Source of the DNA: Cucumis sativus
Taxonomy: Eukaryota; Streptophyta; Magnoliopsida; Cucurbitales; Cucurbitaceae
NCBI RefSeq assembly: GCF_000004075.3
Contig: NC_026656.2
Span: 12,524,001-12,588,000, forward strand
Direction: 5' to 3'
DNA length: 64,000 bases
Shown piece by piece: positions 34,340 to 47,369 of this stretch. How positions within the stretch are numbered: position 1 is the first letter of the stretch; the number at the start of each line of letters is the position of its first letter. Below the pieces are notes generated by a model. It saw only the letters and a program-made list of their open reading frames with translations. It did no database searches and was not told the DNA's origin. The translations under genes were made by a program, and so were the position numbers.

Positions 34340-35580
34340 TATTATTTAGGCCTCGTATTAGACCCTTGGAACTAACATCGAGTACTAAGAAATTAGTCGT
34401 GGCTTGGGGCCATAAGGGGTATAAACTAAAAAATGACAAACAATAGACTGCTTGAGGACTTGGTCAATGGAGACCAAGTCATTGCATGGAGGACCCTCAC
34501 CTATTGGTAGAGGTGGGCGAGATGGACATGCAAGTGCCTCAACTTTGAGGGAGGTCGAACAGAACATAGCGCCTATAAAGAAGGTTGTGGAACGCAACAC
34601 AAATCCAGAGACACCAATATGCCCCTAACTAATCTCCCTGTACGCAATGGACAAAAGGGCATCAAGTGAGATAGACACACGCCTGTTATAGAGGGCACGT
34701 GCGAGACATGCGTAGTGGTGGTGCGCATAAGGGGCGTTCGCCACATGGAGCAGGCAACCAGCACGCGCGATGCAAGCCAATGAAGGCACGCACACACGAT
34801 AGTAGTGCCATGAGTGGCGCTGCCACGGGCTTGGGCGGACATGCCACCAAGCCCTCAGACATTAAACTTCCAATGCCCTGCCATTCAAGCAATCCTCCGG
34901 ATGAGCTTTCGTTAGACATGTGGCATCACAAGACACGGTCATTAGAGATGCACATGGCATCCATACATGGAGGCTAGAAGGAAGTTAAGAATGGACATTA
35001 GTGAGAGGGAGCTATTTTTTGAGGTTAAAGTCCACTTCGCCATCTGTTAATCTAAAAAATAGGATGATAAAGAGTGGCCGAACATGTAAAATGGGAGAAA
35101 TAACTATCCACTAAGGTCATTTCCCTAAACTTTAACGCCAAATAACTCCTATATAAATGTGCTTGGAGTTTGTCCAATACACACATCCACATTCTAGTTT
35201 TCACATATTGAGTGAAAGAGTGTGGCTCTCTCCTCTCGGTTACCTATAGATGTTTTTATATTAATAAAGAAGATATGTTCACTAATTACTTCCCTCTATA
35301 TCTCTTTTAAACGCGAACCAAGCAAGGATCCACTTTAGAGAGTGTGCTCCTTGTTGTGAACATATTAATGAGTATTAGTCTCTTTAGAGGAGTAAAGGAA
35401 ACCGAAGGGCTGGTCAAGGTAGCCCTTTGACGTTGCACGAACTCAAGTGACACTGCATGTTGTTGAACAACATGCTTTTGCTAACCTCATTTGGCACCTG
35501 CCCGTGCCCCCTTGGTCGCCTGTTTTCATGCATACCTTGCTAATCGACTTAAGTCCTATAACACCTAGTTAGGTAACCGT
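34340..35580. mobile_element. GC-richer island, probable LTR-like transposon remnant
   Basis: Higher GC than all surroundings. It carries a promoter-like TATATAAA at about 35151 followed by ACACACATCCACATT, an AATAAA near 35264, and short alternating ORFs on both strands (for example 34573-34842 and 34699-34977) that match nothing I know. This layout suits an LTR with its R/U5 region, but no retroelement protein is seen. Confidence 0.35.
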
Positions 35581-35926
35581 TTTGTTTTTTTGGAAATTAA
35601 GCCTATAGGTACTACTTCCACCTCTAACTTTCTTCTTTTGCTATTTACATTCTACTATTGACTTAAAAAAATCAAGACAAAGTTTGCAGCAAAAAAAGCT
35701 ATCAAAAGGTTGTTTTTGTTTTTTAAATTTGACTGATATTTCAATCATTGTGGCTGAAAGATGAAAATCATTCTAAGACATAAATAAGAAATATGCTTAG
35801 TTTTTTTAAAAAAATGAAATGGTAACTAATCAGAGCCTAGAAGTTTAAAACACTGCATAAAATACTTTTAACATATGAACTTAACTATATACACCTAAAA
35901 ACACAAACAAATGAATTTTTGAACTT

Positions 35927-36240
35927 TGTATCTCAATAGGCTTTTCCTTTTTCCTTTTTTGGTTAGGGATGGACCCATCACAAACATATGAATTCTAACC
36001 TCACATAAGAGCATATGAACTTCAGTCTTACATCTCAAGTGATTTTTTCCTTTTTTTTTTTTTGGGTTAGGTATGGGCCCATCACAAACATATGAATTCT
36101 AACATTACGTAAGAGCATACAAACTTCGGACGTTATATCTCAATAAGTTTTTTCCATTTTTGGTTAGGGACAAGCACATCACAAACATATGAATTTTAAC
36201 CTTCATACAAACATATGAATTCTTACGTAAGACCATATTA
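35927..36240. repeat. Tandem array of three units of about 105 bp
   Basis: Each unit has ATCTCAA-, a T-rich block, GGTTAGG-ATGG-CCATCACA, AACATATGAATT, then AAGAGCATA and CTT. Copies start near 35927, 36030 and 36136. The third is the most diverged and is followed by a partial copy. Confidence 0.8.
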
Positions 36241-37414
36241 TCGCATTTTATAACATATCGAATCAAGGAAAAAGTTGTTAGAACTAATACATTCAAGTTT
36301 TTGTCTTATAAAATTAATACTATTTTTTTGAAAATGTTCAAACAGTTTTTCTCCATGTATCTTGGCGAAATCTGCCACCAAGATTTTGTCGTTTTTCTCA
36401 GTGTATCTCGACGAGATATCATTCAAAACTTAACTTTTTCAACCTTATCTATTATTTTGGATCCTCTCCATGCATCTTAGTAAGAATTACAATAGATTAT
36501 AATATTTTATTCAAATATTTTCCAATATTAGATATTATCATTTTTTTTTCCAAATTAAGTTGTTTTGTCTGATATTTTTCAACTTTGGCCTAGTTTTTCA
36601 ATATTTTAGGTCAATTTCCATTATTTCCACAACGACATGTATTTTTAAATTTTCGAATGAATTTACCAATTTTTTTTGGATGGATGGTTACATTTCATTT
36701 TTAAATTATGGAAAAAGCTTAAATTTTGAGAGAAAAAAAACATTAGGTAAGATGTGGAAAATATATAAAATACCAATATTAATTTTCGTTAGCGACATTT
36801 TGTAGATTACATATTAATATTAATTTTTTTTTAAAAATTAATCTTTTCCAAAATTTAAAAAGGAAAATTGTTAGGAACATAAAAAAGAAAAAAATCAAAA
36901 TGGTTTGATCCATCTAAAAAATCCACTTAAAGACTATTTGAAAGATTCTCCAAAATTTTGATATAATATTTGGTAAAAGTAATTGAATTTGGAAAAATTG
37001 AAAATATAAATATTTGGTATGAGATTTATTATAAGAACGGAAGTATTTGAAAAATTGCTAGTATCTCGGTGGAGGGAGAAAAATTGTTTGAAGCATTTAA
37101 AAAAAAATCAATTTTGTAAGAGACTGTCATTTCTAATCAATTTCCAAAATCATTTCTATCGTTAATAGATGACTAGTGCATTAGAGTTACACATAGACAT
37201 TCAAACATGACCATCACAGTGCTATCTCTTGTAAAATGATTATTGGTATAGGGTAATACATAGAAATCTAAACATGACCATCATAATACCATGTGTTATA
37301 AAATGTGATGGTAACCTCTACCGTAAATTCATACATTTCTAGGAAGAACCACTGACCTATGTACGAGTCTTCCATAAAAAAAAGGACGCACTTGCCCTAA
37401 TTTAAGATTAACCC

Positions 37415-37729
37415 CAAGGCCCAACCGGTGGCTGTCTTGAGTCGGAAAGGTGACGTGATATGGACTGAAATCGGCAACGTAGGCGTACTAAAACCATCGC
37501 TATTTTTCATGAATTTTTTATTGGTCCACGAAATCAAAACCCCACCTCCGTCAACGCTCGGGCGAGCCCCACCCGCCTAAAAAACGCCGCCGTTTTGATC
37601 AGCGTCCCTTCAACTTCAGTCCTAGAAGCAGAGTAGAGCCCTTTCTTTTCCTTCGTCTCACTCAATTCACTTCTTCTTTTTCTTCTTCTTCTTCTTCTTC
37701 TCGAGCCTCAGCAGTTTGAATGAGAAAAT
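37415..37729 (+). promoter_or_regulatory. DRD1 promoter and first leader exon
   Basis: GC rises here. A GGCCCA site-II-like element lies near 37419, and AAAACGCCGCCGTTTT near 37577 has mirrored AAAACG/CGTTTT arms. A CTT-repeat leader (37673-37700) ends at donor AAAAT/GTGAGT (GT at 37730). A second leader exon is 37800-37853 and the third begins at 37970. Confidence 0.55.
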
Positions 37730-37994
37730 GTGAGTAAAATTTCCTTTTTCAATTCGGCCCTCAATTGCTGAAATTGGGGTTTTCTAATTCTGTTTTCAGT
37801 TTCTTTCCTCGCTCTGATTCATCCAAATTTCACCACCCTCCCTGTTCCTCAAGGTCAGTTGTTGTTTTATTCACCAACTCCGCGAAAACCCATTTCTTCT
37901 TTTACATTTATTTCACTTTTATATAATGCAATCTTCACTTTCTGTTATGTGTTTGTTGAAATGCCTCAGTGTTTTCTCAACTTTGGAACATACC

Positions 37995-40900
37995 ATGGAC
38001 GCCACCATTGACTTCTCTCACAATAGCTACGCTACTACTAATGGTACACTTTCTCTTCTCTAAATGAGGTTTTCCCCCACTTTGTGAACTGATCTTGTAT
38101 TGTTCTGGTCACTTGGGTATGGTTAATGGAATGTTGCATGCTGTGGACTGATCATGCTGTTGCGTGCGTGAACATGACTTTGGTTTTCTTGTGAATATAA
38201 GATGGTATTGGTAGAAGGAATATCTGTTTGAGGAATTATTGTGGTTAAATTATCGGATACTGTTGATCATTTAGCTGTTTCAGGACTCAGAATAGACGGT
38301 AGGGTTCTTCAAACAAACAAAATACTTAGGCATACCAAGCTGGTTTCAAGTGTTATTGTTTTGCAGCTTATATCATTCATGGTTTTACAGTCACGTGGAG
38401 GATTATGTCAGGCATTTGTTCTTTAAACTAGTTTCTATGTGGAGAAATAGTCGTTTATTTTTGTTTATCTAGTATCAAATATGCTTTGTAATCGATAGGG
38501 GATATCATATATTGTTTAGGAATATTTTCAGTTTTAACTAAAGTTAAAGGGGAAAAAACTCAGTTTTCTTCTATGATGTTCTATACTTTCTCCATCTCAA
38601 GTTCAGTCTAGCTTTATTTTATTTGATACCGGTCTTATTTTCTTTCAGCATATTTGCTACGTCTAATCTCTTCCTTTTCTTTTCTTCTGGTGCAATATTG
38701 TTGAATTTAGTTTCTTTTTCACGAGAAACACTTGAATTCAGTCTTTCTTTGCTGTGCCCAAAATTGTGACAATTGAAGGTTGCTTTCTTGTTACAACTTG
38801 GAAACATCTTTTGTATGCCCTATAATACGGGCTCTTCTTGTATATCTTTGGACAGTTGATACTTCATTTGATCAATGAAATTGTTTCTTGTAAAAAAAAA
38901 GATTCTACAAATTTTATCGAAGTCATAAGTTAGATACTGATAATGTACCATCTATCTTTCGCAGGACTGTATTATGGGAAACATAAGAGACTAAAATTAT
39001 CTAGTGATGGGAAAGATCTTTCTAGCACTGCCACATTTTCTGCTAAAAAAAGCAACACACTGAGACAAAACAAAATGAATAACTCAGCAAAAGTAATTGA
39101 TTACTCAGATCCATTTGCCACTAATAATTTGATCGATGGTTTGGATTGTGGTCATTTTGGAAGTGTCACTAAAGAGATAGGAGCCCTTGTTTCCCGTAAG
39201 ATGCAAGTTCTAAGTCCTTACATTGCCAAGTATCCTGCATTGTCAAGTATGTTATTTGATCTGGGGAGAAGTAGAGAGTGTAAAGAAGCAATGAACAATC
39301 AAGCTTCGCAGTTGGTTCACAACCTCATTGATTTGGAGGATGATTCTGCTATTGATGTTCGTTCCAACAATGTTGAGAAATCACGATTACCTATTTTAAT
39401 TATTGATTCTGATGAGGAAGATAGCAAAGAACAGAGGGTTATACATCCTTTTCAAGAGGTTGTGCTGCCTAGACCACCAGGACAAAGTTTGTTCAAGGAC
39501 ATAGCAATTGTGGTGAGCTTGTTAGACGTCTATGTTATTGTAGCTGCATTTATTAAATTCAAACATCTATATGAAATTAAATATTGTGATACATCCATCA
39601 TCGATGTCTATACTGTTCAAAAAAATGATCAACATCATATGTAGTTGCTTACCTTTTTTTCTCTCCCAATCAAACAAGAATACGAACAAGTAGTCAAGAA
39701 CTGATATGCAATTAAGAGGAGGAATTCTATTTACGATGCAGATTTGCAAAAGATGAAAAGTAGGCTATGCCTCACTACTTCAAAAGAAGTTTGGAGAATA
39801 TGCATTGAGACATCAGCTTACCCTTATTCCATGTTCTTGTTTGTTGGTGTCTTTTTATTTTTTATTGTCTTTTCTCTTTTTTCTTTTTAACGAAACAAGA
39901 AGCACTACTTAATTCCATATTGACAGAAGTGAAAGAGGCAATTGAGAGCACTTCGATTCAAATAAGTAATTTATTCATTTATTCTAATTAAATAATCTCA
40001 AAAGATGAAAGCCCAATCCATACATCTGGTTCCTTTGGGGACATCCGATAAAATTGGAACGATACATCTTGCACAAGAAATGTGATTTCATGTTTTTAGT
40101 AAGTATTCTAGATCTTATTCTGAAAGTGGGAAGAGAACTGATAAGTGATAACATGATGAAACTTTCTATACATTTATAATCTCAAATCTTACAATGATTT
40201 GCCCTATTGATCAATGTCTAAAGTATTGCTTTATGCAATTATATTATTGAAGTTTAGAGTCAAGGGTAATTGTATATGTTCTAAGAATGCCTCTATTGTG
40301 AAGGGTCAGTACTATACTACCTCTCTTCTCATCTTGTCCTTGGCCATTTTTGTTACCATAGCTGTCTAATTTATCAACTGATTGTTAGGATCACCGAACT
40401 TCCCAGGATCGCCGAGCTTCAAATGGGGAGGAAGCAACTCCTATTGGTGAAAGTGGAACTATAAATAAGGACAAAGGTGTTTACATTGGTGTAGAAGAGG
40501 ATGAGGATGAAGTCAGCGGACAAGCTAACAGTGAGGATGATGGCCTCGGAGATATTTGGAACGATATGCAAATGGCATTAGAATGTTCTAAGGTATTGTT
40601 ATTATAAATTTGGTCTCGTTGGCTGCAGTTTTCTTCAGCTCTTGTTTACAATCTGCAACATAGCAAATTCTAAATTTCTAATTATATACCCTCAGTTGAT
40701 TAGGGATCGGGGTTAATATGCTATTCTAAGTATTGTTTTTTGATGAAAACATCTTTCATTGAGAAAAAATGAAAGAATACAAGGACATACTAAACAAGAA
40801 ATCAGCCCAACAAAGCAACCCCATTAAAAAGATGCTAGTCTGAGTCTTGTTAAATAATGACTTAAAAGACAGCAAAAAAATGATAAATGATTTTGTTAGT

Positions 40901-43900
40901 TTCATTTCCATTTGTATCTAAGATACTCTGATAGTGAAGATCAAGATCATCTGCTTCTTAGACTGAAGATGTATATGTATATATGTTTTGGGGCCGCTTG
41001 ACTCAATGCTCCCTCATGGAGTTCTTTGTAGATTTTTTCTATTCAAGGCTTATTTTTAAATTGGAACTCCTGTTTAGTTCTTTTATTAGTTGTAATTGCT
41101 TTATTTTGCTTTATTTTTGTTTCATTGTATTTTAGCATTAGTCTCCTTTCATTACATCAATGAAAAACATTACTTATTTGTTTTTCTAAATATATGTTGA
41201 TAGGCATCGTTACAGACAGACTTGAGAGTGATCTTGAAAATGATAAAACACTCTGAAACATACTTCTAAATTCTAATTATAACCATTTTTAATATGAAAT
41301 TACATTTGAAAGTGTACAATTAAATATTAAATTAGTGTTAGAGTGATTAAATGTATGTTTTGGAGTGATTTTAAAAATGACGAAAGGGAACACTTTCATA
41401 ATTACTCTCAAACATGCATACAAACATTTCATTGATGGTTTGAAATCAGTACAGAGAAAAGGTCTTCTTGGAGTGAAATCAAAAGCAAAGTTAAGTTAAT
41501 CCAGATGAATATTGTGAAAACAATTATTTTAAAATTTTGGATAGTAAGAGATCAGAGGGACTTGTCATGACAAAAACTTAGTGGATCGAGAAGTTGGGTG
41601 TAAGTTATGTAACTAAATACAAAGCTATTAGTCATCTTTGTTTAGCGATTATTTCCAATAATTCCTTAAATAATGCTGGTCATAAATGATGGCTTTTTGT
41701 AAGATTTTTTTTCTTCTGCTGTGTAATTATCAGTTTCAGGGGATCTCTGTATATTCTTGTATAGTGAATATTGTTGTGGCTTACCGATGGTAGGGAATAG
41801 TTTGTTACTTGTTTAAAGAAAAAAATCTATTTATATGTATGGGTTGACGTAGAATTTTGCACCTTTCTTTCCTTTATTGTCACGGTCCTTTTACTAATAA
41901 GTAACAATTTAACTTCTTCCTATTAAAGTCAATTCTTGTAATTTTAACATCTCCTAGGACTTGGATGCCGCTGTAGATTCATCATCTAACCAGCCAACTA
42001 CAGAGGATGTGGACTGTGAGCATTCGTTTCTCTTGAAGGATGATCTTGGTTATGTCTGTCGTATTTGTGGAGTTATTGACAGAGGAATCGAGACCATTTT
42101 TGAGTTTCAGTACAACAAGGTTTGTCTCTATCGTCATTTTATGTAACTTCTAGCTTTGCATATTTCTTTGCTTAAAGAGAGCGGAGGTTAAACAGCTAAG
42201 TGTGTTTAGCTCACTCCTCATATACTTGAGATAGGAAAAGTAATACAAGGATCTCAGTTAATTTCTTATCAAAATTAGCTGGTTTGCAACATGGCATCTC
42301 AATTGTGTGAATCCAAGTTTTCCTGCTTTGTTCTATGAAACCCTCGACAAAAATGAGCAGAATAATTTAAAATTGTGGCCCATAAGCCCATGGGTGGTAG
42401 TTGTTGTATGTGCCCTATGGATAGCGTTTTTATTTGTTAATTTGATTCTCAACTGTGACATCTGAAGATATATACGTGAACAAAGCTTTTTCTGAGTTTA
42501 TACTTGCAAATAGAAGCATGAATGACTCATATGTTCCAAGAAAAATGACATATTCCACCCCCTTTGTGTGATTTACGATAAAAAAAACTAGTCCCCTGTT
42601 ATTATTATTATTCAAGATTAAATCTTAAATTCTTCTAATTGTTATAGAGCATCCTTATTAAATCCCACTGTTCAAGAATTTGGACCGACATAACTAGTTA
42701 TTTCAAGTAATATAATTTTAAAAATTGTTTGTGATTTTCAATTGTTATCATCTCTATCATCTTTTGTGACCTTAATTTTTGAAATGGTTTGTGTTTTATT
42801 CCCAGGGTAAGAAAAGCACAAGAACATACATATCTGAATCTCGCAACAAAGATTCAGGCAATATTGTTGGAGTTAAAATTTCAGAAGATGATTTGACCGT
42901 AACTGAAATTTCTGCACACCCTAGGCATATGAAGCAAATGAAACCTCATCAAATTGAGGGTTTCAATTTTCTAATAAGCAACTTGGTTAGTGACAATCCA
43001 GGAGGCTGCATTTTGGCCCACGCTCCCGGATCTGGAAAAACATTTATGATAATCAGTTTCATGCAAAGTTTTTTAGCTAAGTATCCACAGGCTAGACCCT
43101 TGGTTGTACTTCCCAAAGGAATCTTGGCTACATGGAAAAAGGAGTTTCAGATTTGGCAAGTGGAAGACATTCCACTTTATGATTTCTATTCGGTTAAAGC
43201 AGATAATAGGGCTCAACAGCTGACAGTACTGAATCAGTGGGTCGAGCATAAGAGCATTCTGTTCTTAGGATACAAACAATTTTCCACAATTGTCTGTGAC
43301 GTTGAGACCAGTGCTGCATCAACTGCATGTCAAAATATATTGCTCCAGGTTCCAACAATTCTTATCCTAGATGAGGGGCATACACCAAGAAATGAGAACA
43401 CTGATACTTTGCAAACTCTTGCTAAAGTTAGAACTCCACGAAAAGTGGTTCTTTCAGGAACTCTATATCAAAATCATGTTAAAGAGGTATTCAATATAGT
43501 GAATCTTGTTCGACCAAAGTTTATGAGATCAGAAACTTCTCGACCTATTATCAAACGTATCATGTCAAGAGTAGATATACCTGGTGCGAGGAAGCAGTTC
43601 AAAGCTGGGGTGGATGCTGCCTTTTATGACCTGGTGGAACATACGCTTCAGAAGGATACAGATTTTAGGAGGAAAGTGAGTGTCATCCATGATTTACGTG
43701 AGATGACCAGCAAGATTCTACATTATTATAAAGGAGATTTTCTCGATGAGCTCCCTGGACTGGTTGACTTCACTGTGGTATTAAATCTCACCTCTAAACA
43801 AAAGCATGAAGGTGAAAAAGTAAAAAAGTTTAACAGGAAGTTCAAAATAAGCTCTGCTGGTAGTGCTGTTTATTTGCATCCAAAGTTGAATGTTTTTTCT

Positions 43901-44635
43901 GTTAATGCTGCTGTTACGGATGATAAAATAGATGAAGTCATTGATAAGATGGATGTTAAAGATGGAGTGAAGACAAAATTCTTTCTTAATCTGCTGAATC
44001 TGTGCGCTACTACTGGGGAGAAGCTACTGGTTTTCAGCCAATACCTTCTTCCTTTGAAATTCATGGAGAGATTGGTTGTGCAGAAGAAGGGTTGGAGTCC
44101 AGGAAGAGAGACCTTTATGATATCTGGTGAAACAACTCCTGAGCAACGGGAATGGTCGATGGAACGTTTCAACAACTCGCCCGATGCCCGAGTCTTCTTT
44201 GGCTCCATTAAGGCTTGTGGGGAGGGCATATCTTTGGTAGGGGCATCACGTATCATCATCTTGGATGTTCATCTTAATCCCTCAGTGACTCGCCAGGCAA
44301 TTGGCCGTGCATTCCGTCCTGGTCAAACAAAGAAAGTTTTTGCATATAGATTGGTGGCTGGCGATTCACCTGAAGAGGGAGATCACAGTACTTGTTTCAA
44401 GAAGGAACTGATTGCAAAGATGTGGTTTGAATGGAACGAGTATTGTGGCTATCATGACTTTGAAGTAGAAACTGTCGATGTGAAACAATGTGGCGATAAT
44501 TTTCTAGAAACCCCACTTCTTGGACAAGACGTCAAAGTTCTGTACAGAAGGTCAGTTCGCACTGTATTCTCATCAGTTGAGCTCTATCATTCTAGAATCA
44601 TTTTTCCTGACATTGTCTTTACTGTTCTCAGGTAG
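37995..44635 (+). CDS. DRD1: SNF2 chromatin remodeler DRD1 (CHR35), RNA-directed DNA methylation
   Basis: Exons 37995-38043, 38965-39512, 40389-40592, 41958-42119, 42806-44550 and 44632-44635 join in phase to 903 residues. A Cys-rich motif C287-x13-C301-x2-C304 (CEHSF...CRICG) precedes the ATPase. SNF2 motifs: Walker A APGSGKT at 394-400, DEGH at 510-513, [10 protein letters not shown] at about 535, and [11 protein letters not shown] at 818-828. The blocks [20 protein letters not shown] and [14 protein letters not shown] identify DRD1 rather than the CLASSY proteins. In Arabidopsis DRD1 works with DMS3 and RDM1 (DDR complex) to load RNA polymerase V and so direct DNA methylation, in the nucleus. 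The N-terminal 200 residues are poorly conserved and acidic stretches occur near 240. ATG context is strong (A at -3, G at +4). The last exon adds only one base plus the stop; its intron is in frame and stop-free (see findings). Confidence 0.94.
38815..38900 (+). repeat. LINE-like 3' tail in DRD1 intron 1
   Basis: CTTCTTGTATATCTTTGGAC, then TTCATTTGATCAATGAAATT and a run of nine A. This is the usual plant L1 3' end (TCATT-ATCAATGAA before poly-A). No coding part is left. Confidence 0.5.
40735..41185. repeat. Two LINE-like 3' tails in DRD1 intron 3
   Basis: On the minus strand, 40735-40800 ends in CTCAATGAAAGATGTTTTCATCAAAAAA. On the plus strand, 41085-41185 has TTAGCATTAGTCTCCTTTCA then TACATCAATGAAAAA. 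Both look like the ends of 5'-truncated L1 elements in opposite orientation. Confidence 0.5.
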
Positions 44636-46467
44636 AAGACCCTGCAATGTAATTGTACAGATGAGGCAAAGGGAACTATTATCCATCTCTGTCTCATCCA
44701 CTCTTCATTGGACCATTTTGCTCCTATAACCTGTTCATGGAATTCTTTACCTTTTTCTCTTTTTTTCTTGTCAAGAGCATAGGCAGATAGCCAAATGTGT
44801 TAGTTGACTTTCTTTCTTGACTTGTATAGCATGACTACTGCCTTTTGCCTGAATATTGTTCCACAGTAAATGGAGTTTGTGACACTCAGCTCCTACAGAC
44901 CACTGATCAAAGTTTTTGGGTAACGAAGTTTTTGGTACAGTTATTTTGAGTACAACTTCCCTTTTAATGCCTTCCATCTCAATAATTTTGCATCAGGGAG
45001 ATACAGGTTGCACTTGGATAAGAAATCCATATTTAGTTGTGGAATTATGAAGCTAATATTGAAGTGCTTATGAGCTGAATCCCGGACTTCCAATTCTGAA
45101 GGAGGCAAAGGTAAACTCTATATCATTATGCAATAATCTGTGTTTTACACATATAACTATGGTAGAATTGAACCTCTGACTTTTAAAAGACAAAGGTCAT
45201 GCTAATACTACTGTTATTGATGTTAATCTCCAACCTTTAGGGACAAAGCTGATGTTATCTAATTATGTTGTGAATTTCCTTCGTTGGATGGAAGTTAAAT
45301 CTGAAAAACTAGATTGAACTGACAAATAGTGTGTTTGGAATAGCATGGAACAAAAAGAGAATTATGAATAGTTTTATTAAAAAAAATTATCTAGCGTTTA
45401 GTATAGCTTCCCAAATAATTTTAGATCAAAATTTGTAATCTTAATCAATTATGAGGACTTTTTTCGTAATTGTCATGGAATGGTTTTAGGTTTATTTTAC
45501 GGGGAAATGGTGAAATATTATTCTGGTTATTGAAGTTTGTTTGATTTTGGTCTTTATAATTTGTTCAAATATTCAATTTTAGTCCTACTATCAACACATC
45601 TGAAATCTAGTTTCTACCATTATGGTTTTATTTATTTATTTATTGTTAGTATTATGACTCTAAATTTTGAAAACATATTCATATGTAATGTTTTTATTGC
45701 ACTAAGATTATCATTGATTTAAAAAAATTGAATATATCCTAAAGTATAGGGATGAAAATGTTGTTTTTATTTAATTTTTGGTCCATTTTGTTCTAGGAAG
45801 CCTTTTATAGAAAGCAAAGCTAAATTTTGAAATCATTTTTATTAAATTTTTTTTGTCGCACCTTGACTTTTCTCCACTCTATGGAAGAAAAAAATATAAA
45901 AATTTTCCATGTGGGCTATCGATGAAAATGTGGGCTTCTTATATGGCTGCTAAATTAAATTCACTCATCTTGATTTAATTCTAGCTATAACTAAAACACT
46001 TCAACTATTCATGTAGTCTATTAGTGATAGGTTTTTATCACCGAATAAATCAGCAGACAAACTTCTATCAATTAATTTATCACTAATAGATTCCTACTAA
46101 TAATATATTTTTTTAATTGTAATGCTAAATAATTGTTGATTCTGGATATTGACACAAGTTGTGAGACTTCATAAAATACTTTTGTTACTAATGGACTTCA
46201 ATCAAACTCTATCAGGGACAAACTTCTGTCATTTATTAAGTCCTATGTTATTTAATGCCATACAAAATATTAAGAACTAATAAAAAACAATAGACAAGTT
46301 ATTTAAATAGATCAAGATGAAATTATTATATATAAATTAATTAAAATTGACAAATTATTTATAATTAGTAGAACACCTAGAACAAAATTGTGTAAATATT
46401 ATGTCCAAAAAAGAAGTTGGTTTGGACTAAACTTATGTACTAATGATTTGGATTGAAATGATCCGTC

Positions 46468-46531
46468 AGTGATGTTGAGTTTGATAGACAGACTATTTTA
46501 GTGATGTTGAGTTTGATATACAGACTATTTT
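46468..46531. repeat. 32-bp tandem duplication
   Basis: AGTGATGTTGAGTTTGATAG plus ACAGACTATTTT is present twice back to back with one base difference. Confidence 0.9.
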
Positions 46532-46744
46532 AGAAAATTATACTATGTACGTTTAGTTTAATGCATACTACTAAATTTACTATAAAAAAAAAACTTCCAA
46601 CTAACAATAATGACTAACAAAAATTTATTGAAAGCCTTTAGAAAAGACGTTTGTTGGAGAAACTAAAAATGAAATGGATTCAAGTACAAAGGACAAGATG
46701 GTGATTCAACCATATATTAATAATGCTGTTATTTTCATGTTAAG

Positions 46745-46800
46745 TGGCTATAGTCGATATGGTTAAGACATACTAAAAGATAAGAGGTTCAAATCCTCCG
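46745..46800 (+). other. tRNA-like polymerase III boxes, possible SINE fragment
   Basis: GTGGCTATAGTCGATATGG followed 30 bases later by GAGGTTCAAATCCTCC, an A-box-like and a good B-box sequence. Clean acceptor and anticodon stems are missing, so a functional tRNA is unlikely; a piece of a tRNA-derived SINE is the better guess. Confidence 0.35.
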
Positions 46801-47369
46801 CTCCGATTCAATTATTAATGGTTATTTAACTTAATCATTATCTTTGAAGACTCGATAAGGGTACTAGTAGAAGTTGAAGACTAAAATAGAATAGATTAAA
46901 AAAGAAAAAGAAAAAACATAGATCAAGGGCATTCAAACTAAGAAAGCATGGAAAGAGAAAATAGAAGGCAAAATTAAACTTTGATGCAATCAAATCCCCT
47001 CCTTGGAGTATGTTTATTCATCTGAAAAAGCTTCACATGTATTCAAAGACCTAATATTTCCTGTGGAAACCGATGTTTTCATACTAATTGAATCATATGA
47101 AGACAACCACCCCAGACAAGAAAATTATAACTAACCTTCCAATCAACTACATGATATATTACAAATATGTTTTCTTGCTGTTTCCATATATATATCACAT
47201 ATGGAGGACAAAAAATCATTCTTATATCATCTGCAAGCATGGAAATGCTATAAGGAACAACCTATGTTCTAATGCAGAAAACCCCCCACATGTTCCTTTG
47301 CTCCTCCCAATGGTGTACATATATCATCTAGTATATGATGCAGATCAGCAATCTTGTACAGTGGTAGTT

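Larger units (their letters stand above)
44636..47369. other. DRD1 3' flank, AT-rich spacer and BEL1-like 3' UTR
   Basis: To about 45110 this is the likely DRD1 3' UTR, then AT-rich spacer. It includes GATAGGTTTTTATCA-type repeat debris at 46020-46210, a 32-base tandem duplication at 46468-46531 and a doubtful tRNA-like stretch at 46745-46800. The 3' UTR of the minus-strand BEL1-like gene lies next to 47369. No further gene is seen. Confidence 0.5.

Noticed and set aside
34385..34977. Overlapping ORFs on both strands in the GC-richer island
   Set aside because: None resembles a known protein; open frames on both strands are expected from higher GC content.
46745..46800. Possible tRNA gene
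   Set aside because: A B-box is present but acceptor and anticodon stems cannot be formed; kept only as a possible SINE fragment.
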